From Branchiostoma floridae (lineage: Eukaryota; Chordata; Leptocardii; Amphioxiformes; Branchiostomatidae): a stretch of 64,000 nt of DNA. The stretch lies in the NCBI RefSeq assembly GCF_000003815.2, contig NC_049983.1, positions 22,907,800-22,971,799 of the forward strand, read 5' to 3'. The notes below the pieces were generated by a model that was not told the DNA's origin, did no database searches, and saw nothing but the letters and a program-made list of their open reading frames with translations. Both the position numbers and the translations under genes were made by a program. Below are positions 25,101 to 37,100 of the stretch, piece after piece; position 1 is the stretch's first letter; every line of letters begins with the position of its first letter.

Positions 25101-28100
25101 CGTGCCTTTCCCTATGGATTTACGGAAAGTCAAAGTAGGCTGCCTACACCTTATAGAAAACGGTCAGAAAGCTGGCCCTCGTAAAACTGTGAGGCTGAGC
25201 GTTCTTACATCTGCTTGGAGATGGGAAGTCGTGGAAATCGTGGCCAGTTGTTCTGTGTAGGTCTGTTATTGTACTTAACACTTGGCACTCGGAGAGGGCA
25301 GACCCCACAACTTGTCAATTTGACGGGTCAGATCATTAGGCACAACACTGAGGACAATCTGTCATATGATGGGCTATCATTTACTGATAATCACCAAAAC
25401 TGTTCTCTAATATTTGTCATTTAGGTTCTTGTTTCTTCGTATTTTCCTTAGTAACCTGTTTCCTATGGGAACACGTTTGATCAACCTGGGAAATAGTTGG
25501 TCCAGTTCCTAATAGGTTGTTGGCATAGCAAACATGGAAATGGGCTATAAGGTTCCAATCATTGGCGTGTGTCTATACACAACTGGCTGGTAAAATACTG
25601 TTGTGGGCAGCTCTCGAATGATGAGCAGAACACATCACACAGTGAAGTTTAATTCGTTTAATTCTGTGACTTTATTTTTAATTCTTACACTATATGTAGG
25701 TAAAGGTAGTCCCATAGTCTTTTCATGGCGGTAGGTTGTAGGGGCAGTGGGTTGAGTGAGGAAAGTCGTGTAGAATGTCTTTTCAAAGATCGATTGCATG
25801 AAGGGATTCGAACCCCGGACCCCTGGGCTAAACACTAACACGCCGATTCTCATACAGTGCCATACAAATGAAGTAAAAAGACAACATATGTACTGAAGAG
25901 TCCGTTTGAAGAAGATATTGCAATGAAGTGAAGGCTAGCATTAGGCTAGATGTCTTCTGCACTGAGGGAGCGACCAGACGTAAAACTAAATATAGCGAAG
26001 ATGGTACCCAGGCTACTTCCTAACCAAGCCTGTTCCTCGAAAATGTATGGCTCTGGTTTGTGTTGCCTTCATAGTTTCCGGGTAATCAAAACAAGAGGAA
26101 ATACCTACGGGACATCTGCTTGGAGATCCCATGTAAGTTTAGCCTGAGTGCCAGCCTCGTAGGATCTCGTAGTAACCGTAGTGACCGCTGGTTAGCAAGC
26201 GGAAAGTATTGAGCCAGCGGACCTTACGGTAGTACGGATGATGACACCTAGTTTCTACCAGACCGTACTGCCTTGCCGAATAGCAATAGCGGACTTTGGC
26301 CAAGTTAGGAGTAAAAGTCTATACTATTAGAAGTTAATTGGCCTAGGAGTGAACTGACCGGCCGACGGGATAGCTGGATGGACTACAAAAGACTGACTGA
26401 GATCCCAAGGCAACCTATTTGTCCCGGGTATTTGGCCAAATTCTTCTCTTTTGTCATCCAGCAGTCTGCTTGGAGACTAGCTGACTGTCAGGCTATGTAA
26501 TAAGTTAGCACAGAGAGGTGAGAAGACATGTAAGTCGCGACCCGTGAGCACCCCACATATTTATATCTCCGCCAAATATTTTCCCCACCACTCCCGCGAG
26601 TCTTGTGGCGATGCTGCACGTTTGCAAGCAGACCCTACGGTGCCTTAGAGGTAGAGATAGTATCAAAGCTGGCCAAGGAGTATATGTAGCCGGCCAAAGG
26701 GAGTCAAACGCCGGCTATACTCCTTGGCCACATTTTTTACTATCTCTAAGGCATCGTAGGGTCTGCTTGGAGACTAGGTTCTCGTCTCTCTGATCAAGGG
26801 CCTTCGAGAACCTTTCTACAGTCATCCTGCCAGACCCTAGCCTGGATACCATACCCCAGCCCGATCCATCCCTGCACGATAGGAACTTTGAGGTCGGGCT
26901 GGGGTTTGGTAACCAGGCTAGCCAGACCCATACGAGATAGATATTTTTGAAGTTGGGGTCTGGTATCCAGACTAGGATGCTGCCCGTTATCTCCCCTTAT
27001 CCTGATCGGACTAATCCTTACAAGTGGGCCGACCCGGACCTGACCCCGGCCCCGCTACCTGCGGCTCGACCAAATCGGTCGCAGGGACAACTTTCTCCGC
27101 CTGACCCTTTGAACCGGCAGGGTAGCCAGATCGTATCGATTGATTCGCTCCAGACCTTTCCCAGTCGCGTGGCCTAGTTTTCATTTGGTCGACTCCGCCG
27201 AAATAGTTTTCGTTCTCCCTTTCCAATCTCGACCACTTCAGTCTTTTTCCTTTCCTGTCTAGGTCTCCGAGCAGACGTGTCTGCAGAGAGGAATTTGGCC
27301 AAATTGGGACAAATAAGTTGCCATGGGATCTCAGTCTTTTGCAGTTCACTCCTAGGCCAATTAAATCCTACTAGGCTTTTATCCAAAACTTGGCCATAGT
27401 CGCCTATTACTATTCGACCAGGCCAGAGTCTGGTAGAGACTATTTTTTGCATGTTAGCTAGCCTAGTAGTGCAATGCTGTTTCGCTACATCTCGTGTATT
27501 TAGACAAGCACACCGCGTACCGGGTCACCTCTAAAGGGTCATCACTACTCTTCTCGATAAAAGAGTGGGGTCTTTTACGTCCAGAAGGTTACCGCCACGC
27601 TTGAACTTGAAGCTCTTAAACATGGGGCCGCCGGCTTTGCTTCATCATCTGAAATTACGAATGCAATCCCTTATGATTACTTATCCGAACCGGAGCCGAT
27701 CCTGGGATGGAACCCCGCCCACGGATCCACGGAATTTTAGCGAGAATACTTGTAATACGATTTGACCGAATAGGGTGAAAGTTGGCCCGAACAGTGAACC
27801 AGCCCTAGGGCTTAAGACACTAACACATACCCACATGGCCAATTTCTACTTTTCTATCAGCACTCAAAGGAGTCTGGTAGTCTTAAAAGTAAATCCTGGT
27901 ATCCAGAGCGCACGTGACATTTAAGGTTTTAAGACCGCGATGCCCAAACTAGGAGGTGTGCTCACACTTGTAAATTGGGATCAGCTTTTGTAGTTGTTCC
28001 AAGTTTGGAGGCAACACAGCAAGCTTTTATATATATCAGGGAGTGTTTTGAGTTTGGGAATTTCAATCAGATGTTTCGCGCGAACCAAGCGTTCCTATAT

Positions 28101-31100
28101 ACATGCTCAGTACTTTTGATCAATGGGATATGGGAGGGAAGGGGAAACGTTTCCCTGGGAGCCAGACAGGACCGGGTAGCTAGCGATTTTTGTTCGGGGA
28201 CCCAAGGCAGTCAGCCTGCAGATCTCACATTAGTGCTCCGGGGAGTTTAAGCCTGAAGGAGTTATCGCTACCCGCTAGAACTTAGAAGGGCAGATAAACT
28301 GTCCTAGCTGCCCGATCCCGGCTGGCTCCCAGGGTAGGGAAACGTCAAAAGCACTCGGTTCTGAGTGAGAGAAGCTATAACGGATAACGGCCAGAGCTGG
28401 CAGAAAAATTCCGATCGGTGAGGACATGGCAGAAGCGTTTGAGTAATTGATAGATCTGCGATGCCTCACATTCCAGGACAGCTTTTAGTCCAACCCAACT
28501 ACAACCAGATTTCAAGCAGATGTAGAGTAGAGGGTAATTCGTTTATTTTTCTTAGGTGCCCTTTTCTGTGTCTGTGTCAGGGCAGCTTCGAGGAAAACGT
28601 AACATTTTAGCCCCAAGCATTTGCTTGAAGATAGGCAACCCCGCATTCTACAAACTGATTTCTCATGGCTATGGTTTCTTGTCAGTAATTTCTAGGCGGA
28701 AGCTTTCAAATGTCTTCCTTTCTGTTTTAATGAATGAATGAATGAAGACCTTTATTGTACATTCATACCCACTGGGTTTAGTACAGGTCACAACAAATGA
28801 TACAACATGATATAATGATACAATGAATCTACACTACTCAAGGATCGTATTCTACTGCGTACATTCGGCTTCTTCTCGTTTCTTTGTGATATTGAAAATG
28901 TAAGAACAGATATGCTTTATAAGTAAAGGCTTGTCTAGATTCATAAGGAATATAAATTTGTCTATATTACTTAGTTGTATGAAGTGGGGGAACATGGATT
29001 CTATTAGTCTGTAGAGTTCAGCTCTCTCTTTCTTGTACAAACTACATTCTACTACAAAATGATGTTCGTCTTCTAACTTATCTAGATTGCAGTATCTACA
29101 TATTCGTTGTTCTAGAGGAGTGCGGTTATGTCTTCCGGTTTCGATGTGTAATTTGTGGCAACTGACTCGTAGTTTTGTGACGGCCGTCCTGTGCCGAATA
29201 TTGTCAATATCCAGGTATTGTTCCACATTATAAGTGGACTTGAACAGTCTGTAAGACCTCAATTTGTTTTTAGCGGATCCACCTTTGTTGTCATTGTGTA
29301 CCTCTCTTAAAAAAGTTTGAAAATAAATGTCTTTCAGACGCTGATTGATAGAATTGATAATTTGAGACGAATTTGTATTGTGCTGTAGAGGACAATGCCA
29401 TACATAACCATAGCCGCATTCCTCCAGTGACTGGCGAACTCCTGACGCCCAACACTTGGCTCCAGCCTTGTCTAAATCTATCTGGCAAGAAAGAGCGTCT
29501 GACTGGAAACTGTCTGCTGGTACTTTCTGGCGAAGTCTAATTAAGTGTTTAATAGCTTAAATGAGATGTAATTGTTTCTGACTGGTCTGCCAATGTGTAT
29601 GTCTTTGTGTTTCCGACCTGTATGAAGGGGGTGAAGTCTGCTACCACTGTCTTGTCCTTTTTTACCGTTTCATTGTTTTCACCTCATCATCTACTTTTAC
29701 TTCCCCTTTTACTTTCTTTCACGACTTACGAAATCCGCCTCTAGTGACCTACGGCAACCCTCCCACGTGCAATTCCCCCCCCCCCCCCCCAAACATTTGT
29801 AGAGACCAGGTGCTACCGGTCTGCATCCCTGCGTCATAATCAGTCTTGCCTCCCAAATCTCGCACTTTGTCCTCACAGGAAGAAGGCGCTTAGGGGCAAA
29901 TTGTTCCAAAACGAGTAGATTAAAAGTTTATATAAGTGGAGTTATAAGTGTAAGCTAGTGTGTGAACTAGAGGTTAATAGTCTGCCTTCTCAATTTTCGT
30001 GACGCGAACCATGTGTTTCTGAGAGCTGTGGTTCTGTGTCGTTTCCAACAGAGTCCTTTGTTTGCTTAAAACAAGTACTAGTAGAGTCAAGCCAGTCTGT
30101 AGTGACTAGTCAATTGACTTTATAAACATGGTCACGGTGGACAGGTGTTAGTTATAGGCTAGGTTCTTAACTTTAAGCTAATGGAAAAATCAATCCAAGG
30201 GACCACAATGGTGGTTCTTTTGATGAGGCCGTAACTAGTATAGAATTGTAGTAGAGATTGGTTTGGAATAGATTTTGCCTGAGGCCGATATAGCTAATCA
30301 CTCAGAAAATGATGAACGATTTCCACTATTATTACTTTTTGTCGGGAAACAAAGAAAGCCCGGTGGCAAAGAACGTGAGGTTGGACCAATGACGTATATA
30401 ACGTTCTTGGTTTGACGGACAGCTGGTTGTTTTTCCCTCCACCCCACCTCAGGGGCGGCAGGGAAATATATCGTTTCCTTTGGTGTCGCTGGTTCTGATT
30501 TTGAAAACCAAAAGATCGAATTCGAGTTGACAAGCTTGGTAGATTTTAATCAAAACTTTAGCAGCTTCAATATCTCACCACGAAAGAACCATTTCAGTTA
30601 ACTGTTAATAGACACTAAGAATAGAAGACAAGAAATGACGACTAAGTTGAAGGTAGCTAGATTGCCTCACTTAGTGCAGCTGTAGAGGATCATTTTGGAT
30701 AAAAAAAATGGTGAAATATTGGTGCTTATTGCTTATCAGATGGTCTTCCCTGCGTTTGGAGGTCAGGATATAAGCAATGTTGAAGGGTTTCAACTTGACT
30801 GCAGGATCCTTTCAAATTCTACGCTGACATGTACCTACTCAGATCATTTACGTAAACTTATTTCAACAAGTCCTAATTCCAGTATGAACATACCATACCA
30901 TACCATAGTAGACGCTCCACTAGAGTACGTGCAGAAAGCCGGAGTCCAAAATGTAATCATTTGGCGGGTCATTCACTGTGATCTTGAGTGCCGTAGTAGC
31001 TACTTCCATTTGAGAGTTATCGGATTCACATACAGAGAGACACAGACTGTCAAACAGACAAAAACACGAAGCTGACAAAAACATAACACTGTGATTTGTT

Positions 31101-34100
31101 CAATTTTCACTCTATTATAACCTATCCGCGGAGCCTGGTATAGGCTACAGTACTGTGTACTCTTGAGCGCCGTCTGTAGGTACTTCCATGTGGGAACACC
31201 CGAGGGTGGTCACCCCACCTCCAAGGGTGAAGCCATCATGTCACAAGAATCGGACTAATTTTCCCTGATTGTTTTCATGTCGTCCCTGTTAACTTTATAC
31301 ACGGGTTAAACAGGTGCACGTGAAGGCATGCCCTTGGCCTTGGGGCTCCCGCGCCATATTTGGACATTCGAACGTGACTTATGACGTGTAAGGGCCGCGG
31401 TGATTGACGGGAGGTCTCGCTAGGCTGACCTCGGATGACCCCGCCTGCTGTAAAACTCCAAGGGATCTACAGAAATGTAAAACAAACCCTGGCCTGAAGC
31501 CACTGTGATTGCTTGTATGTCAAATTCGTCTGTACCACTTTGACTTTGACTTTCTTGACGATGAGACATGTAATTACAAGGATCTACCTAGGCAGCTTTG
31601 GGCTAGACCATTTTGATTGCTTAAAACAGTTACAAATTTTCCAAATCTGTTGTACAATTTGCTGGTACCTTGCTTGCACTTGTGTAATCTCTCACAGGGT
31701 TACACTGGTGCAAGCAAAGTTGACTACTTTTATTCTGACTATTTCGTCCCTTTCCATCTTTGTACCAACCCAAGATGTATCTTAGAGACTTATGTTTAGT
31801 CACAAATCATGAGATGAAGAAAAACTACCACTGGGTACTACTTGAGAATGATGGGTTACCCAAATATCATGACTTCTACAACACAATAAAAAAAGTTATT
31901 CAAGCACCTGCTGTCTTTCTTCGCGTCAGTAATTTTAACGACGAAAGATAGCGAAAGCTGCATGAAACGTCTGGTTTACCAACCTTACCCACAGTTTGTG
32001 TGGATGTCTAAACAATCTTCGTCGACGTAACCTGTGCAAAATAAATTGCAATATCAAACCGCGCGCCACCGGTCCCCGGAGCTTGCTGTGTCCGCTATCA
32101 TACCAGCTTCATATCTAGCCGGCCTGTTCCCAGACTGTCGTAAATTGGGCCGGACAGGGTGCTGAAAGAACACAAATCTCATTCAAAACTCTGCACGTAC
32201 AGTCTGTAGTCATTACTCTTCTATATCTTATAAATTCCCCCCGCGGTTCACGGTAGCCTGTGGGCATCATGTCGGCAGGACAGGGTCAATGTTAGGAGAC
32301 CCTCCGTCCATCATGGTCTCTACTGTACTGTCTGATGTCAGAGAGCGAGGTAAACAGTCGACCTAGAAAGTAGTATGATATCTAACTGACTTCATAGGTT
32401 GCTGAAAGTAGTGAAATTGGACAAATATAGACCAAGGACGTTATACAACGTCCTTGAATAGACTGAATGATATGCTATAGAAGTTGTATCCGGTATAGAA
32501 GACTATAGTTTGCGAACTCTTCTGGGATTTTATTGGACCACTTTCAAGCTGCTATTCCCAGTAATCTACAAGGGCGACTGAACTGAAATTGAAGTCAAAG
32601 TCCTCAGCGACTTCTGATGGACGAACATCATCATCACCATCATAGTCTGGTAGCGAAAGCTTGGAGCCTATTAGTAAAGACAAGTTGCCCTAAATGTTCA
32701 AAATGACGGAATGACAAATTTTTATTAAATGTTAACAGAATTCCATGACATCGTACATAGGCTGCAGTTTTGTCATGTAACAATAAAAATAATTTGTAGT
32801 CAATTTGTTAATATTTATCTCTAGTCTGTGAAACACAAGGTTTCCTTGTCCGGGCGCCCCCTACACGGAGGTCGATTAGTGGGAGTGTCGGGGGGAGCAT
32901 AGTTTAATCAGGCTTCTTTGGAGAAAAATTGAAAACAAACATTACATAAACCACAACAGACAACTCGCAGTTTGTGTAGAGACCAGGTGGCGGTCCCAGG
33001 ACATGTTAAGGTGTTGATTACATCTGTGTGTGTACTTACAGTTTTGAAATAACTACACATGGTAACCCTTAAGGAGGAAAATTTGATACTTGTCAATCAG
33101 GGAATGATATGGATCACGGAGATCATGGTTGGCAGACTCTACGTTTACCCATTTATTTGGACAAAAATGTACCGATTAAACTCTCGCCTGGTTTCTACCG
33201 TACCTCTTTACCGGCTGAAAATAAACCACAACAAAGACGACTTTTGCGGTCATAAGTGTCATTCCCCCGGTTTTGGCAAATTTCTACCTTCCTTTAGAAA
33301 CCGAAAGGTCTGGCAGAATTGCTATGAACTATTAAAACTCAACAGATTTGGAGACTGAAATCAGATTGACAAAGACCACGTGTACGTCGACTCTCAGTAA
33401 ACACGGCAGTGTGGGGTTTAGGGTCCGAACTCCACGTCCGTGGTCCAGTATGTGCGCAGTGTACGTGCTGCTTGACCGCTCTACGTCTGCAAGCGGCGCC
33501 ACTCGTCAATCATAGACAGGTCCAACATTGACCCCGCACTGTCCTGTGAAATGTTTCGTTGGTTTTGGGTGATCTTCGCTTACCACCCGTGCCATGGGTT
33601 TTAAACATTTGACCTCAACCTCGACCCAAAGATCTGGACCCTATATGTCCAACCACGAGCTTTTTCTTTAACTTTTAAAAACTAAAGATAATATATCAGA
33701 CTCTTATAGTGGATGACTGCAGTATTCGCATAGAAATTAAATGGAACAAGGAGGTTAAAAAGAATTTTGCCAAAGGTGCCTTTACCGTTAATCTGTTCAA
33801 CTGACCATGACAGTTTCTGTTATTACTTACGAGGCCAAAGGCAAAATAGGGATACTCGGTGGGGAAACTGAGCTTAATTAAGAGCTTGTCTTGAAGAACA
33901 GTTCATTCGGGCGCCGTTGGTTGGTTGCAAATGGTAACTACTATATGGTCAGCAAAATTAACCGAGTCCTCTGACAAATCATTAAGCTTTTCTGTCCAAT
34001 GCTCTCTTTCCATTAATGTTTGGAGTCTGATATAGACCAGTGGATTCTGACCCCACAGAACTGGAAAGGACCAAGCGAACAATGTGGCTTTGTTGTTAGG

Positions 34101-37100
34101 GCTTAGTCAGTCCAACCTTACATGTTGTTTGTGTACATGGAATTCCTCTCTCCCACACAGTCGGCATCAAGTGTATATCCATAACACATCGGCTGGATAT
34201 GTGTTAGATATGTGTAACTCATTGTGCTGATAGTTTCCCCCAAGCGACCAGACACTAATCAAAACTTGGCCTTGCCGTCGGCAGTATTGTGTGTAGATTT
34301 CTGCGCGTGTGTGGTCATTTCCCAACTCAAATGTCACAGCTGCCCGGAAGTATTGCAGAAAAGTAATAATGTTTTCAAGGACAAAAAAGACGCAAACTGC
34401 CTACAGACGACATCCGGCCAAGAGTTCAGCATTGGCGCGACATGTCAGTCCCCACTTTTCTGGAGTCTCCGAGCAGACGTGTCAGCTGGATGACAAAAGA
34501 GAAGAATTTGGCCAAATAAGTTGTCATGGGACCTCAGTCAGTCTCATTTTTTCAGTCTATCAAGCCAGTTCACTCCTAGGCCAATGAGCTCCTTCCAGGC
34601 TTTTATTCCCAACTTGGCCTTAGTCCCCTATTATATTACTATTCGACCAGGCCGGAGTGTGGTAGAGACTAAGTTTTCTGTCTTCCCAGCCAATTGAAAG
34701 CGTCGAATGTCGCACCCTGTAACTTATGTAAGAGACGTGTCAGGAATTAAACAGGCCGTCTGAAGACTATAACATCTCCAGGGAAAAAGATACAAAAACG
34801 TGAAGATCTGTTGCAGTTCGGAGGTCACACACCAGGGGGCCAAAAATCGAGCTTGACCTTTGTCTTGCCAACACCATCACAATCCATCCAGACTTCTTTA
34901 GCAATTGCTAACCACACACACACACAAAAAAAAACAGAAATACAGACGGACAGACGCACCCAACAGAGTACTTCCATTTCTTCACGGAGGTAACAGAAAC
35001 AATAATAGCCCGCTTGCACTTGCAGGTGCATTTAGACGAGAACCAGACCTGCAACTCTGTATGTTTTGACAGCTGATGACAGAAACTAAGTTTACCAAAC
35101 AATGACACACATCATTGATCAACCTCGATGGCGGGCATCGGTGGGAAAACTTGTAATACACCTTTGTCAATAAACTTGAATAAAGATACAAATTCAATAG
35201 GGGACGACGAAATTAGTTGGATTTTTGCTTGGTGATTGAATGCCTTGTTGTGTGTTCTTACGAAGGCTAGTGTTCACTAGGCATTTGGACATTCCTTCAA
35301 CAATGCGTCTTCTGATGTGACTGGACACGGATGATTCAATGAGAAAGGCTCAAGGGACCACATTCTTTTGATAATGACGGAGGGAATTATTCGGATTTTA
35401 TCTTTAATGTTTATTAGCTACTATCTACCTAGTCCCTTTACCTTCACGTCGATAAGGGGCACAAGGTAGGGAAGAAGAACTGTGTGTAGGTCCTCTACTC
35501 ACACGTAATTTTAATATTTTCCATCACACGTAATTTTCATATTTCCCTTCCTAGGTTTCTTCCCCCGTGACTGCGCGCAGGTGCTGAGACAGGGGAACGG
35601 CCAGGCGCCCAGCGGAGTCTACACCCTGTACCACGCCGACAAGTCCTTCCGGGCCTACTGCGATATGGACACGGACGGGGGAGGCTGGATCGTAAGTACA
35701 GCTATAAGCCACTTCACTGTTCCTAGTGCGCATAGGCAGTTGTGGTGTATTGTGGGATCTGTTGTTGCCTAAGGTGAAAGTCTTTCCGTGCAAACTGCGA
35801 TATGGACACGGATGGAGGCGGCTGGATCGTAAGTACAGCAATAAGCCATTTCACTGTTCCTAGTGTGCATAGGCAGTCGTGATTTATTGTTGGTCTAAGG
35901 TCAAAGTTTAGAGGGCCTTTCTTGTTCCTACTGTAGACAAAGAATAGCTTAGACTTTGATTTAGGGCCTTAAAGTTGATTGTAGACGACACTGCTTCACA
36001 TGCGCACTAGGAACTGTGAAATGGTTTATAGGGCGTGTGCACGTCTGACGCCATCTTCTATCTTAATATTTGCTAAGAGATTACCTGAAAAAATCAGAAA
36101 TATAAACCTGCATGTGTATATCCAAGGAGGTTCCAAGGTGAACCATTTAACATGGCGGACGCACGTATCGGCCATGTGTGCAAACAGCCTATAACGCCAG
36201 TTCACCTTTACTTATTCGCTGGGTAACGTATATCCATTGTTTAAACGGGGATATTGCAATTTCAAATCAACGCCCGTCGACTTGATATCCCTGGATAGCA
36301 TTTTTTGCGACGGAAATAGGTTTCCCGCGAATAAAGGTGGACTAGTATTTCCCATAGCTTACAATTAACATCTTCCAAACAATACTGTTGGTCAATTGTA
36401 CATGTAAAAACCTCGATTTTACTGTCCTTACTGGTTAGATATGTTGATGCTACCATATGTCTAAGATCAAATATCTCCGTTACTGTTTATTTTATGGCAC
36501 AGAGAAACCACAAGCCTCTTTCAGCCTCCTTGCTCTTACGAATGGCCCCATGTAAATTAGTACATCAGGACACAAGATCAAGTATATGTGGCCCATGGCG
36601 AAGGTCAGAAATAACTTCCCAAATATAAACTGGCCGGTGCTTGACCCTCGTCTCGGCAGGGTCATAGTGGGGTCATCATGGGCTCTTGATCGATGTCCTA
36701 ATCATCCATCATCTAGCCTCTACCAGGCTCCGCAGATCGGTGGTCTAATTACAGAAATTGGACAAATAGAGTCTATAGTACACTAGGGCGGCTAATTCCC
36801 CTAGCGTACTATAGACTATTAACTCACTATTTGTTCAATTTCAACAATTACACCACCCATCCGCGGAGCCTGGTAGAGGCTATCCATCATTCTCTGGGAC
36901 ATCGTTTGTTTCCTTCCAAGCGGACATGTTTGGGTGGGCACTCCAGGGTGCTGAGGGGGCACGTTTGCGTGAAATGTTTATCTCTCGCGCTTTTGTTGTT
37001 TGCTGTGGATTTTGTCTTCCTGTCGAAACAAACACATGGTGACATACGACAGTACATACGGCATGTTACATGTCCATCACGGGAAGATAGAACTTCGTAG

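Larger units (their letters stand above)
22131..35554 (+). other. Intron 1 of the fibrinogen-domain gene
   Basis: A 13.4-kb repeat-rich intron: a diverged tandem array, a SINE, several MITE families and a LINE fragment (listed separately). No further coding exon was recognised. An unrelated nested or intervening gene cannot be excluded. Confidence 0.6.

Noticed and set aside
25800-25830. tRNA gene from the GGTTCGAATCC B box
   Set aside because: No complete cloverleaf or anticodon stem. It shares flanking sequence with another SINE copy.
30695-31075. 126-codon plus-strand frame
   Set aside because: Starts at a non-ATG codon or weak start, shows no family features, and lies in a repeat-rich intron.
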